A stretch of DNA of 31,209 nt from JBBQBM01 sp964554485 (lineage in GTDB: Bacteria > Patescibacteriota > Saccharimonadia > Saccharimonadales > JAGQMS01), in NCBI GenBank assembly GCA_964554485.1, contig CAZKOX010000004.1, positions 1 through 31,209 of the forward strand. Direction: 5' to 3'. Of this stretch, positions 1 to 8,314 are shown one piece after another; position 1 is the first letter of the stretch; every line of letters begins with the position of its first letter. The translations under genes were made by a program, and so were the position numbers. The notes beneath the pieces are model-generated. The model ran no database searches. It had not been told where the DNA came from and saw only the letters and a program-made list of their open reading frames with translations.

Positions 1-389
1 ACCGTACATATCCTGAAGTAAGAAATGCATTTTCCAAACACGGTGGAAATATTGCTGAAAAAGGAGCTGTAGCTTTTCAGTTTAAAAGATGCGGTCTAAT
101 AAGAGTGAAGGCATCTGGAGAAGATGCATTACTGACAATTATTGATGCCGGTGCGAATGATGCGTTTGAGGATGAAGATGAGATTACTGTATATACAGAA
201 CCTGCCAGCCTTGCTAGTGTTCGCAATAAAATAAAGGACGTAGGTTTAGAGGTTACTGAGTCTGAGCTAACTTATGAGCCCAACACTACAATAGAACTTG
301 ACGAAGAAACCACCAGTAAGGTCATGCGCGTCATGGAGGCACTTGAAGACCTTGATGATGTGGTAAACACACACACAAATTTAGCATGA
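1..389 (+). CDS. yebC: YebC/PmpR-family protein, C-terminal part (5' end outside window)
   Basis: The reading frame is open from the first bases of the window, so this is the 3' part of a longer gene. The translation has the YebC signature around 'EVRNAFSKHGGN' followed by 'GAVAFQFKR', then the acidic C-terminal domain that ends in 'DDVVNTHTNL'. A GTG at 105 lies inside the domain and is not the true start. YebC-family proteins are described as translation-assisting or transcription-regulating factors; the sequence cannot tell which applies here. The stop overlaps the ruvC start (ATGA at 386-389), the common bacterial arrangement yebC-ruvC-ruvA-ruvB, which indicates cotranscription. Confidence 0.93.
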   Translation, partial: RTYPEVRNAFSKHGGNIAEKGAVAFQFKRCGLIRVKASGEDALLTIIDAGANDAFEDEDEITVYTEPASLASVRNKIKDVGLEVTESELTYEPNTTIELDEETTSKVMRVMEALEDLDDVVNTHTNLA

Positions 390-856
390 GAATAATTGGA
401 ATTGACCCAGGTACCGGGATTTTAGGCTTTGGTGTTATTGAAGTACTAAAAGGTCAATTGTCATTGGTTGACGCCGGGGTTATAAAAACACCATCAACAG
501 ATTCGGACGCTGATCGACTAAAAACTATCTTTGAAGAGTTAACGTCTGTTATTAAGTCAACCAATCCAACAGTAATGGCCGTAGAGAAACTATTCTTTGC
601 ACAAAACGTAACAACCGCCATGACTGTTTCTCAGGCACGAGGGGTAGTACTATTAATTGGTGTACAAGCTGGGCTTTCGATTTCTGAATATACTCCCCAG
701 CAGATAAAACAAGCTCTAACTGGTTATGGTAAGGCCGACAAAAAGCAAATTCAAGAAATGGTAAGAGTTATTTTAAAACTAAAGCACACACCTAAACCAG
801 ACGACTGTGCTGATGCTATAGCCGCGGCTATCTGTCATAGCATGACTGTGCGATAA
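386..856 (+). CDS. ruvC: Crossover junction endodeoxyribonuclease RuvC
   Basis: RuvC is the Holliday junction resolvase that makes paired nicks across junctions processed by RuvAB. The 156-aa length is normal. The acidic catalytic residues are visible: D7 in 'GIDPG', E67 in 'AVEKLFF', and D140/D143 in 'KPDDCADAIA'. The fold core 'AMTVSQARGVVLL' is also present. The start ATG overlaps the yebC stop, and ruvA begins about 8 nt after the ruvC stop, so the group is one operon. Confidence 0.97.
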   Translation: MRIIGIDPGTGILGFGVIEVLKGQLSLVDAGVIKTPSTDSDADRLKTIFEELTSVIKSTNPTVMAVEKLFFAQNVTTAMTVSQARGVVLLIGVQAGLSISEYTPQQIKQALTGYGKADKKQIQEMVRVILKLKHTPKPDDCADAIAAAICHSMTVR

Positions 857-864
857 TAAGATTG

Positions 865-1443
865 ATGATATTGACACTTGAGGGAATAGTAACCGAAAAA
901 TTGATCGACCAGGCGATAGTCGATGTGTCTGGCGTTGGTTATGGAGTTCTGATGTCTCCAGATTGCTTGTCAAATTTATTGATCGGTGAAAAGTCCAAAC
1001 TTTATATACACGAACACATTCGTGAGAGTAGCGATGACCTATTTGGATTTACAAGTTTAGATGAAAAAATGTTTTTTGAACTGCTGTTGAGCGTAAGCGG
1101 GGTTGGCCCAAAGATGGCGCTAAGTATCATGTCTGTCGGGGATATTGATGAAGTCAGAAAGGCCATATCTAGTGGAGATTTGAAGTTTCTGCAAAGCGCA
1201 AGCGGCGTTGGTCGAAGAGTTGCCGAACGAGTGGTCGTTGACCTTAAAGATAAGGTTGGCTTTGCCGGAAGCGCTGACATAGCCAGCTTACTTGGTGCAA
1301 CAAAAAACAATAAGGATGAAGCCACTCAAGCACTAATGGCGCTCGGGTACTCTCTGCAGGACGCCACCGATGCGCTGGATGATATAGACAGCAAGTTACC
1401 ATTAGATGAACGTGTAAAACTGGCCCTAAAGAATAAAGGTTGA
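865..1443 (+). CDS. ruvA: Holliday junction branch migration protein RuvA
   Basis: RuvA binds four-way junctions and loads the RuvB motor. The N-terminal OB domain starts 'MILTLEGIV', matching the usual start; a TTG one codon earlier (862) is unlikely to be used. Two helix-hairpin-helix motifs follow: 'LLSVSGVGPKMALSIMS' and 'LQSASGVGRRVAERVV'. A flexible linker leads to the C-terminal RuvB-binding domain ('DEATQALMALGYSLQDATDAL'). Length is 192 aa, typical for the family. The stop is only a few bases before the ruvB ATG. Confidence 0.96.
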   Translation: MILTLEGIVTEKLIDQAIVDVSGVGYGVLMSPDCLSNLLIGEKSKLYIHEHIRESSDDLFGFTSLDEKMFFELLLSVSGVGPKMALSIMSVGDIDEVRKAISSGDLKFLQSASGVGRRVAERVVVDLKDKVGFAGSADIASLLGATKNNKDEATQALMALGYSLQDATDALDDIDSKLPLDERVKLALKNKG

Positions 1444-1448
1444 TTTCT

Positions 1449-2471
1449 ATGGCAATAGAAAGAATCGTAACATCCACCACTACCGACGAGCCCGAAGATA
1501 AGGCTCTGGAAGTAAGTTTACGACCACACGACTTTGCAAACTATATTGGTCAGGATCGATTAAAGAAAAATTTAAAGCTAGCTATTGATGCTGCCAAAAA
1601 ACGCGGCGAACCAATTGACCACGTTCTGCTTTATGGTCCTCCTGGGTTAGGGAAGACAACAATGGCTACTGTAATCTCTACTGAGATGGGCGCGAATATT
1701 CGTGTCACTTCCGGACCGGCCATTGAAAGATCTGGAGACCTCGCAAGCTTATTAACCAACCTTAGCGATGGAGATATTCTTTTTATTGATGAGATACATC
1801 GACTTAATAGAAATGTTGAAGAGGTTCTATACAGCGCCATGGAAGATTTTAAGCTCGACATAATGCTTGGTAAAGGCCCGAGCGCCAAAAGCTTAAGGTT
1901 AGACCTTCCTAAATTTACAATCATTGGAGCAACTACGAGAACTGGTAACTTAGCGGCGCCACTTCGTGATCGCTTCGGAATGCTTCACCGTCTTGAGTTT
2001 TATACAGAAGAAGAAATTGAGAGGATAATTCAGAGATCTGCGAAAATCCTAGGAATAAAAATTGACAAAAAAGCTACCGAGGAACTAGCCAAAAGAGCAA
2101 GACTAACTCCAAGAATTGCGAACCGGTTATTAAAACGAGTGCGTGATTATGCGGAGGTGCACGGCAGCGGGGTTATAGATGAAAAGATTAACAACGAAGC
2201 ATTGCAACTTCTTGAAATTGATAGTCTCGGACTTGATCCGGCAGATAGAATGTTGCTGAATGCCGTTATCGATAAGTACGATGGTGGTCCAGTCGGGCTT
2301 GATACGCTGTCAGCTATTACTGCCGAAGAAAGGGTTTCGATCGAGGATTTCTACGAGCCGTATCTTATGCAGATTGGCCTAATTGAACGCACACCGCGTG
2401 GTCGAATTGCGACCCACCAAGCCTATAAGCATTTAGGTAAACAACCAAAAGGTCAATCGAAACTTATTTAG
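1449..2471 (+). CDS. ruvB: Holliday junction branch migration ATPase RuvB
   Basis: RuvB is the AAA+ motor that drives branch migration with RuvA. The ATG at 1449 is chosen over an in-frame TTG at 1440 that overlaps ruvA. From this start, Walker A 'GPPGLGKT' is at residues 63-70, Walker B 'DEIH' near 114, sensor 1 in 'IIGATTR' and the winged-helix C-terminus ends 'RTPRGRIATHQAYKHLG'. The length of 340 aa is normal. Its 3' end overlaps the stop of the convergent PilX-like gene by 4 bp. Confidence 0.97.
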   Translation: MAIERIVTSTTTDEPEDKALEVSLRPHDFANYIGQDRLKKNLKLAIDAAKKRGEPIDHVLLYGPPGLGKTTMATVISTEMGANIRVTSGPAIERSGDLASLLTNLSDGDILFIDEIHRLNRNVEEVLYSAMEDFKLDIMLGKGPSAKSLRLDLPKFTIIGATTRTGNLAAPLRDRFGMLHRLEFYTEEEIERIIQRSAKILGIKIDKKATEELAKRARLTPRIANRLLKRVRDYAEVHGSGVIDEKINNEALQLLEIDSLGLDPADRMLLNAVIDKYDGGPVGLDTLSAITAEERVSIEDFYEPYLMQIGLIERTPRGRIATHQAYKHLGKQPKGQSKLI

Positions 2472-3874
2472 TCGAATGCCCGCATATAGCCGCGCTTAAC
2501 CCAGGTTTGAGTAAGGTTGTCGCTACCTGGTACAGATGCTGTAAAGTTGATGACTGCATTGCTTCCGAGATAAATTGATTGACCGGCTACGGCGCCAATA
2601 GCCCCATTGTTCGATACACTAACTCTTGACCATCGTGCATAAAGGACGCTACCTGGCGCGCTGCCATTATTTTCAAGCTCGATTTTTGTAACATTTTGGC
2701 TATTTTTTAGATTAGTACCAGTTACTGTAGTACAATCTGGCGTACAACTAGCACTACTCCAATAAGCTATTAAGTAAATTCCCGTGCCCACATTATTTAC
2801 TTTCACGGTGCCGTTATTGCTAAACTCTGCACCACTACTGCCGTCAACCATTATTACTGGCATTGTAGCTCCAAGTGAATTTGGCACTACAAATTTTGAG
2901 TTATTTCCGACCGTTAAATTTCCGGTTATCCAGACATTCCCAGAAAGGTTTACCGTGCAATTATTACTCATTGTGATGTTTCCGGTAATCTTAACGTTTG
3001 CTGGCCAAGTTTTTGTCTGGTTGTTACCGCAGGCTATTGTTGAGTTGGTCGAGGCTAGAGTTTGGGTAATGGCAGCTTTTTGTCCATCGCGGTCATAGTC
3101 GGGGAGGGTTAGGGGTTCGACCGTTTGGTTCGGAACAAGCCCAGGGTTATACATTCTAGAAGAGATGGTTTGATTAGTGGCTCTAACATCGGCATAAATT
3201 TTACCATTAGTACCGATGGTGATAGGCTGCCCATTTTCTCCAGGCGCACAGACTCTTGGATAGGTGGCATCTGCAACAACCGGGCAATTAGTGTGTGCTA
3301 CTCGAACATTCATTGCGTTAGCAAGAGGAGTTGTTGAGAGACCAATCTGCGCATTACTTGCTACAGAGATCGCTCCATTAACAACAACGTCTCCGCCTGT
3401 GATTTTGGCATTATTATTAAGAATTAAGCCGCCAACTCCTGTAACAACTGAACTTGGGCCAGTTCCAGACGTAACTGCCTGAACATCAAGTTTAAACTTT
3501 CTAGTTATTTTTGGAGTAACAGATGTTGATGGTGAGTATGTTCGTGCCGTAACTGCCAATACTTTTTTGTCGGCTGTAGCCCCGTTTTCAACTACGGTCT
3601 CGTAGGTTGTTTTTATACTACCGTTGTCTAGGATTGTTACTTCATTTGAGGTTCCTGTCCATGATGGGCTGGCGTTCAGTAAACGTAAGCTTTCGTCCAT
3701 TCCAGCATCAACTGCGAGTTGAGCGCTGGTTCGATAATTTTCGCGCGTAGATAAGTTGTAAGTTGTTAGAGAAAAGGAACCGACAATAACTATCAAGGCA
3801 ATAATAAATGCGATTGTTAACACAAGTACGGGCATAATAAAACCCTGTTGCTTATTATTAGAGCTTTCTCTCAT
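2468..3874 (-). CDS. PilX-like minor pilin/pilus assembly protein with a beta-solenoid-like body
   Basis: The N-terminus 'QQGFIMPVLVLTIAF' begins one hydrophobic helix of about 25 residues and resembles the PilX N-terminal domain; there is no Glu at position +5 of a classical prepilin. The remaining ~400 residues are rich in Asn, Gly, Thr and Val with recurring patterns such as 'LNNNAKITGGDVVVNGAIS', 'VKITGNITMSNNCTV' and 'GNVWITGNLTVGNNSK'. These look like coils of a right-handed beta-solenoid, as in adhesins and polymer-forming proteins. Cysteine pairs occur in 'CTPDC'. It is the last gene of the minor pilin trio, 1 nt after the PilW-like gene. By context it is a surface-exposed minor pilin or tip protein; a true adhesin role is inference. 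Confidence 0.75.
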   Translation of the reverse strand: MRESSNNKQQGFIMPVLVLTIAFIIALIVIVGSFSLTTYNLSTRENYRTSAQLAVDAGMDESLRLLNASPSWTGTSNEVTILDNGSIKTTYETVVENGATADKKVLAVTARTYSPSTSVTPKITRKFKLDVQAVTSGTGPSSVVTGVGGLILNNNAKITGGDVVVNGAISVASNAQIGLSTTPLANAMNVRVAHTNCPVVADATYPRVCAPGENGQPITIGTNGKIYADVRATNQTISSRMYNPGLVPNQTVEPLTLPDYDRDGQKAAITQTLASTNSTIACGNNQTKTWPANVKITGNITMSNNCTVNLSGNVWITGNLTVGNNSKFVVPNSLGATMPVIMVDGSSGAEFSNNGTVKVNNVGTGIYLIAYWSSASCTPDCTTVTGTNLKNSQNVTKIELENNGSAPGSVLYARWSRVSVSNNGAIGAVAGQSIYLGSNAVINFTASVPGSDNLTQTWVKRGYMRAFD

Positions 3875-3875
3875 G

Positions 3876-4535
3876 TTAATAATTCCTCAAAGTAGTTTGT
3901 ATTGAATTATTCAGTGTAATTGTCTTACCGTATGTTTTTCTAGACATCGCAATGGTTAATTTTACTGATCTCGCGGCCGTCGGGTCGGTAGTAGCTGTAT
4001 TGTTTATGTCAAAAAACTCGAGTGTGAAGTCCTGAATATTAGAAGTGTATATTTTATCATTTGGACACGAAGGCGATGAATTAGCTGAAGGACAAGTAGT
4101 GGTAACTGTGTTGCCGGTGGCGCTGGTATTCTTCAAGGTTCTTCGATAAAGATCACTGCCTTGAATGAAATATATATATTGATTGCGGAAGGGGTATCCA
4201 GTTGAGTCGTCATAGATAATGTCGTGAGCGGAAGTAATAGCCGGTGAGTTAATGATAATCTGATTGTTAGCGTCACTCGTTATCCAGCCTCCTACCGGAG
4301 CATTTAAGTCAGTAATACTATTAGTCAACGCAATACCGTCTGCTAGGCGAATATCATCAACGAAGGTACGTAACACAAAGTGTGATTCAACAGCTAATTC
4401 TGCTGCAGCTCGACTCCTAAATACATCAGCCACATAACCGAGAGAAAAGGCTACAAGTACGGTCGATAAGACTGAAGCGATGCCGATCGCCAGCATTAAT
4501 TCGACCATTGAAAAACCAGCCTGCTTTATTCTCAC
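3876..4535 (-). CDS. PilW-like minor prepilin
   Basis: A type III (prepilin) signal is visible: a short basic leader, then G|FSMVELMLAIGIASVL with Glu at +5, where the prepilin peptidase would cut. The hydrophobic helix continues to about residue 31. The body of 219 aa resembles PilW/PilJ-type minor pilins, with 'LRTFVDDIRLADGI' after the helix and a small Cys pair ('TTCPSANSSPSC'). The start is GTG at 4535, overlapping the TGA of the upstream PilV-like gene, so translation is coupled. Likely part of the pilus-priming minor pilin complex. Confidence 0.8.
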   Translation of the reverse strand: MRIKQAGFSMVELMLAIGIASVLSTVLVAFSLGYVADVFRSRAAAELAVESHFVLRTFVDDIRLADGIALTNSITDLNAPVGGWITSDANNQIIINSPAITSAHDIIYDDSTGYPFRNQYIYFIQGSDLYRRTLKNTSATGNTVTTTCPSANSSPSCPNDKIYTSNIQDFTLEFFDINNTATTDPTAARSVKLTIAMSRKTYGKTITLNNSIQTTLRNY

Positions 4536-4921
4536 TGTCCTACTCCCAGTTCACCCACTATAGTTTTGTAGGTTAAGGATCTTGTTTGACTATAGTCTCG
4601 ATAAGATATGTCGATAACAACCTCTGCTTGCCCGGTAGTAGGAATAGAAACGGTATAGGTAGCCGTCTTTGGGCTTGATATTTCTGATGATAATTCTGAT
4701 GAAAAATCCACAGTTCCGGCACTTAAGCTATTAAACCCAGCACTTCTTATCTGTTCAATTTTATTGCTAGCAATGATGTTAATGAGCGATAGATCGCGAG
4801 CACGATTATTGAGGACAATTAGGTTTTTTATACTGCCAGCAATAGCAGGTACGGCTAACGCGAATACACCAAGAGATACGAGTATTTCTATGATCGTAAA
4901 GCCGTTCTGCTTTTTTGACAT
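4532..4921 (-). CDS. PilV-like minor prepilin
   Basis: The leader 'MSKKQNG' followed by 'FTIIEILVSLGVFALAV' is a textbook class III prepilin signal with Glu at +5. I chose the ATG at 4921 because it gives the usual 7-residue leader; an in-frame GTG at 4954 would add 11 residues with no benefit. Just upstream on this strand is a TATACAAT-like -10 box ending about 6 nt before the ATG, so the mRNA may have almost no leader. The 129-aa product heads a three-gene minor pilin operon (PilV-, PilW-, PilX-like), all overlapping or abutting. Confidence 0.8.
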   Translation of the reverse strand: MSKKQNGFTIIEILVSLGVFALAVPAIAGSIKNLIVLNNRARDLSLINIIASNKIEQIRSAGFNSLSAGTVDFSSELSSEISSPKTATYTVSIPTTGQAEVVIDISYRDYSQTRSLTYKTIVGELGVGQ

Positions 4922-4982
4922 AAGCTTATTGTATAACGATTTTATGATCACCACTATAGGAAGCAGTCATGGACAGTCATTG

Positions 4983-4988
4983 TATACT
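4983..4988 (+). promoter_or_regulatory. -10 box (TATACT) for the PH-domain gene
   Basis: TATACT lies exactly 10 nt before the ATG at 4999. Transcription would start only 3-4 nt before that ATG, so the mRNA is probably leaderless. No Shine-Dalgarno sequence is present. The -35 region is not convincing. Confidence 0.5.
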
Positions 4989-4998
4989 AATATTAGTT

Positions 4999-5568
4999 AT
5001 GCAATCCACAACTCAAAGACCAAAACCATATGACTTAATAGAATTTGATGATGATGAGAATGTTATTTGTGAGATAAAAAAGCATTACTTTGGGTTGTTC
5101 CTTGTTTATTTCACAGGATTGGCACTAGCGCTTACTATACTCGTTGTAAGTACGGTTATAAGTCTATGGCTTGAGGACAAATCAACAAGCACGCTAAATA
5201 CCTCAAATGGTAGTTGGGTGGTTATGCTTGTCGGCATTATCGCGTCGGTAATAATCATTGGTCTAACATTTATTTACGCATATATATTCAAAAGTAACGT
5301 AGTGGTCTTAACAAATGAAAAAGTTGCTCAAATTATCTACAAAAGCTTATTTGATCGAAAGGTTTCCCAGCTAAATATTTCTGATGTTCAAGACGTTACT
5401 ACTAGTCAAAAAGGTGTATTCGCTAGAACATTAAACTACGGAACAATCGTTATTGAAACTTCAGGCGAGCAGCAAAACTATACATTTACTTTTGCACCCA
5501 GACCTCATGACTGCGCCAAAGAAATTATTGCCGCTCACGAGTCTAATGTTAAAAGATTCGGAAATTAG
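4999..5568 (+). CDS. PH-domain (bPH2-like) membrane protein
   Basis: The protein has a short polar N-terminus ('DLIEFDDDENVICEIKKHY'), two transmembrane helices (about residues 31-58 and 73-95 of the 189-aa form) and a C-terminal bacterial pleckstrin-homology-like domain beginning 'SNVVVLTNEKVAQI' and including 'RKVSQLNISDVQDV' and 'NYGTIVIET'. This is the layout of YdbS/YdbT-like proteins. The ATG at 4999 is preferred over one at 4969, because the -10 box lies between them. It sits alone on the + strand inside the pilus locus and overlaps the convergent small pilus gene by 4 bp. A link to pilus function is only positional. Confidence 0.8.
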   Translation: MQSTTQRPKPYDLIEFDDDENVICEIKKHYFGLFLVYFTGLALALTILVVSTVISLWLEDKSTSTLNTSNGSWVVMLVGIIASVIIIGLTFIYAYIFKSNVVVLTNEKVAQIIYKSLFDRKVSQLNISDVQDVTTSQKGVFARTLNYGTIVIETSGEQQNYTFTFAPRPHDCAKEIIAAHESNVKRFGN

Positions 5569-5864
5569 TTTTCGAAAGGATTTGTTCGACCATTATCGAA
5601 CAATGCTTCAATAGAGATATTTCGTCCTTCTAGCTCTTTGAGTTTTTGTACACTCTCGGTGTCGTTGGTTGTTCGCTTGATCTCACTTATTTTCTGATCT
5701 ATCTGTGCCTGAGTTGGTTCTAGTCGCGACAGGTAGCCGATTCTAACAACTAAGTAACCTGCCAAGCATGCAAAAATTAATAGAAATAACAAAGCTGAAT
5801 GTTTAATAACAAATATCAGAAGGCTACTTAGGTATTTTTTTAATTGGTTAAGATTATTTTTCAT
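5565..5864 (-). CDS. Small single-pass membrane protein in the PilP position of the pilMNO operon
   Basis: This 99-aa protein has one transmembrane helix (about residues 22-45), then a polar coiled segment ('QAQIDQKISEIKRTTNDTESVQKLKEL') and ends 'ALFDNGRTNPFEN'. I do not recognise a named family. In classical operons the order is pilM-pilN-pilO-pilP; this gene follows pilO with an ATGA overlap, and the 'NPF' near the end is reminiscent of PilP-type proteins. It could be a reduced PilP or a periplasmic stalk component of the alignment complex. Function is inferred from position. Confidence 0.65.
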   Translation of the reverse strand: MKNNLNQLKKYLSSLLIFVIKHSALLFLLIFACLAGYLVVRIGYLSRLEPTQAQIDQKISEIKRTTNDTESVQKLKELEGRNISIEALFDNGRTNPFEN

Positions 5865-6523
5865 GGTTTTACGAATATATTCATGGTTAATGTTAGGGAA
5901 TAACCACTAATACTTCCAGTGGCAGTTTTTAGTGGTGAGACCTGGAGGGTTTTTATTTGCATAGTTCGACGATTCTTCTCAACAGCTTCGAGGAATCCAA
6001 GCAGTTGTTTATATGTTACACCCGACCCACTTGCACCACCGCGCCGATCAATTTGAGATAGGCTTACCTCGATACCTAATAGCCCGGGAATATTAACAAC
6101 AGGCTTTGCCTGGGTGATTGCATTTGCATTGGTTGCTGCCGCGCTAGGTGTGGTTCCTGCTACAGTTTTTCCAGTGGTATTTTTTCCAAGTTCAGATGCA
6201 GGAAAGGTCATGGTATTAATAGTTACACCGATCTCTTCAGATATTTTTAGTAGTTCGCCGATGGCGTTTGCCTGGTCTTTACTTTTCGGGACTACTTTAT
6301 CAAGTAAATCGCGGGTCGAGGCGTTCTCTTTTAGATATTTAGCAGCTTGTTGATTAACATTTCTTTTTTCTTCAAGTCCGATAGTGTCAAGTTTTAAAGC
6401 GACCAAACCATCGGCCTTTTTGGAGAGCCAGATGTTTGTATAGACGGTTAAGGCGACCGAACCTGCGCACAGAATAAATAAGGTTGCAATCAGCAAATAA
6501 AATAATCGTTTTGGGTTAATCAT
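5861..6523 (-). CDS. pilO: PilO-like pilus alignment protein
   Basis: The protein has a short cytoplasmic start, one transmembrane helix at about residues 8-30, a predicted coiled coil ('LVALKLDTIGLEEKRNVNQQAAKYL') and a C-terminal ferredoxin-like domain ending 'GYSLTLTMNIFVKP'. The 'YKQLLGFLEAVEKNRRTMQIKTLQV' segment is typical of PilO. The 220-aa length fits the family. PilO pairs with PilN in the inner membrane and connects PilM to the outer parts of the machine. Start and stop both overlap neighbours by 4 nt (pilN upstream, small gene downstream), so it is translationally coupled. Confidence 0.85.
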   Translation of the reverse strand: MINPKRLFYLLIATLFILCAGSVALTVYTNIWLSKKADGLVALKLDTIGLEEKRNVNQQAAKYLKENASTRDLLDKVVPKSKDQANAIGELLKISEEIGVTINTMTFPASELGKNTTGKTVAGTTPSAAATNANAITQAKPVVNIPGLLGIEVSLSQIDRRGGASGSGVTYKQLLGFLEAVEKNRRTMQIKTLQVSPLKTATGSISGYSLTLTMNIFVKP

Positions 6524-7122
6524 TGCTGAACTCCTTGTGCGCTTACTGAGTTAAGGAACAGAAACTTAGCGTCTTCTTTGAACAATGCTCTAAGCTGCAC
6601 GTTACAACTATCCTTGCCATCGGTACCTGTTTGGCAAGTAACCTGAATAATATCAGCTTTATCAAACAACTCATTAGTTGGGTCTTCAAGATTGACTTGA
6701 ATTGTTGGCGCAATGCTTGCGGCGGTAGTGGTAAAGTCGAGATCGAGAGCATTGTCGGTGTCTGACAAGCTAATAGAATTTAGGGTTGCACCAGTTGGTG
6801 TTACGCCACCTATTTGCTGTAGTAGTTCGGAAAATAGAACTTGGTCGCTAAGTATCTGTACAACAGTCTTTAAGTTACTTGAGAATGTTTTATACTCAGC
6901 CTCTACTTCACTCAGTTTAGCGTCGGCAATAGATTCTTCTGTCTGTGCTTTAGAGGCAGCTGCGGACTTTGTGGCATTATTGATGAAGAAATATCCGGTC
7001 GCGCCGATGGTTAAAATCCCAAGAATTGCTAATAAACAGGAAATATTCCAACGAAGTAAGACGTTATTGCGTCTACCGTAATTTCTATCCTGCTTAATAC
7101 TATTTGGAAGAAGATCAATCAT
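6520..7122 (-). CDS. pilN: PilN-like pilus assembly protein
   Basis: PilN-type N-terminus: 'MIDLLPNSIKQDRNYGRRN' (the INLLP-like motif that binds PilM), then a transmembrane helix at about residues 26-48, a coiled-coil stretch ('SIADAKLSEVEAEYKTFSS') and a ferredoxin-like periplasmic domain ('FSELLQQIGGVTPTGATLNSI'). A Cys pair ('CQTGTDGKDSC') may form a disulfide. The 200-aa size is normal. It overlaps pilM upstream and pilO downstream by ATGA junctions. Confidence 0.88.
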   Translation of the reverse strand: MIDLLPNSIKQDRNYGRRNNVLLRWNISCLLAILGILTIGATGYFFINNATKSAAASKAQTEESIADAKLSEVEAEYKTFSSNLKTVVQILSDQVLFSELLQQIGGVTPTGATLNSISLSDTDNALDLDFTTTAASIAPTIQVNLEDPTNELFDKADIIQVTCQTGTDGKDSCNVQLRALFKEDAKFLFLNSVSAQGVQQ

Positions 7123-8204
7123 GATTTAAGCTCCGCATCGGTAATAAGTGCTAAGCCGCTACAAGTTGCATAAATGGCAGTTTCAGCCTGGCTTGGTGGC
7201 TGCAGTTTGCCGAAGTCGATATTCTGCCACGGATTACATAAACGTGTTGGTACGCGTATATGGTCGGTTATGTAGGTACTCAAGCCAGGAAGAGTTGCGC
7301 CACCACCAAGGATAATAATTTGTCCAATCTCACCCTCAGGGGAATGCTCAGCGTAGTAACGTTGAACTTTCTTGACTTCATTTATTAACTTTAACAGCTC
7401 ACTTTCAATTGCTTCCGAGATGTCCTTTTGTTTTTTACTGAGCTCGAGTCCGTAGCGGTTTTTTATGGTATAGGCTTGTCGAGATGATACTCCTAGTTTT
7501 TCTGATATTAGTTCAGTTATTTTGTCGCTGCCACAGTCTGCAGATCCTGTGATTCTAGCGGTTTTGCCATCGAAGATTGAAAGATCAGCTGCTGTTGACC
7601 CAAAGTCGATAATAAGAGTAACAACATCCTCGACTGGTTCGGAGTGGGCGACAACTCGAGTTACAGATGTAATGTTTGTTTCAATAACCGCTACTTCAAG
7701 TCCCAGTGCGTTTGTTACTACGAGGTACGAGTCAACAATATCCTTTGGTACAGCGACTAACAAAATCTCGACAGAGTCATCCTTAAGAGTTCTCATGATC
7801 TTATAGTCAAAATAGAGTTGGTCGAGTGGAACGGGAATTGAGTTTGTCGCTTCACTTATCACAGCTTCCTTGATATCTTTGGAATCCATTTTTGGTAGGG
7901 TAATAATTCGGCTAAAACAATGTTCGTTTGGAAGAGATAGCGCAACTCGTCGTGTCGATATAGACCCCACGGTATTTTTTGTAATAAGCTCGTAAATTGA
8001 TTTAGTTACCGATTCTGGGTCGACAATCAGGCCATTCTTAATCGCTTTGGAGTCTGTAGCTATACTGCCATATCCTTGAACACGGGGTTTGCCGCCACTG
8101 GGCTCAGACGCTATTTGAATTACTTTTACAGAAGAACGGCCAATATCTAGCCCAAATACAGGCTTGTCTTTGAAAAGTAGGTTTTTATGTTTTTCCGCCA
8201 CCAA
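7119..8204 (-). CDS. pilM: PilM, actin-like ATPase of the type IV pilus
   Basis: PilM is the cytoplasmic actin-fold protein that binds the PilN tail. The phosphate-1 motif 'FGLDIGRSSVKVIQI' is near residues 18-32, phosphate-2 'LIIDFGSTAADLSIF' in the middle and the adenosine motif 'IIILGGGATLPGL' near the end. The start is uncertain: TTG at 8204 or GTG at 8201; no clear ribosome site is seen and GATAAT/TAATAT-like -10 sequences lie immediately upstream. It is the first gene after the pilin terminator, so it probably has its own promoter and starts the pilMNO operon. Confidence 0.92.
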   Translation of the reverse strand: MVAEKHKNLLFKDKPVFGLDIGRSSVKVIQIASEPSGGKPRVQGYGSIATDSKAIKNGLIVDPESVTKSIYELITKNTVGSISTRRVALSLPNEHCFSRIITLPKMDSKDIKEAVISEATNSIPVPLDQLYFDYKIMRTLKDDSVEILLVAVPKDIVDSYLVVTNALGLEVAVIETNITSVTRVVAHSEPVEDVVTLIIDFGSTAADLSIFDGKTARITGSADCGSDKITELISEKLGVSSRQAYTIKNRYGLELSKKQKDISEAIESELLKLINEVKKVQRYYAEHSPEGEIGQIIILGGGATLPGLSTYITDHIRVPTRLCNPWQNIDFGKLQPPSQAETAIYATCSGLALITDAELKS

Positions 8205-8261
8205 ATATTATCCCGATTATGCTTTGTTAATAGTATATAGCAGTACCGGGTGATTTATATA

Positions 8262-8294
8262 ATAAAACCCCGGGTTTTTAAGCCGGGGTTTTAT
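8262..8294 (-). terminator. Intrinsic terminator downstream of the major pilin gene
   Basis: Perfect 12-bp inverted repeat (ATAAAACCCCGG / CCGGGGTTTTAT) with a 9-nt loop, followed on the minus strand by a T-rich run. It lies about 20 bp after the pilin stop and before pilM, so it insulates the highly expressed pilin from the assembly genes. Confidence 0.9.
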
Positions 8295-8314
8295 AAAAGT
8301 TAAGTGTTAAACGA

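Noticed and set aside
1002..1325. Minus-strand ORF inside ruvA and similar antisense frames in recA, pilB, ruvB and the recombinase
   Set aside because: They lie wholly within strongly supported genes, have no family motifs and no ribosome sites.
4952..4954. GTG start for the PilV-like gene
   Set aside because: It would give an atypical 18-residue leader; ATG 4921 yields the standard prepilin leader.
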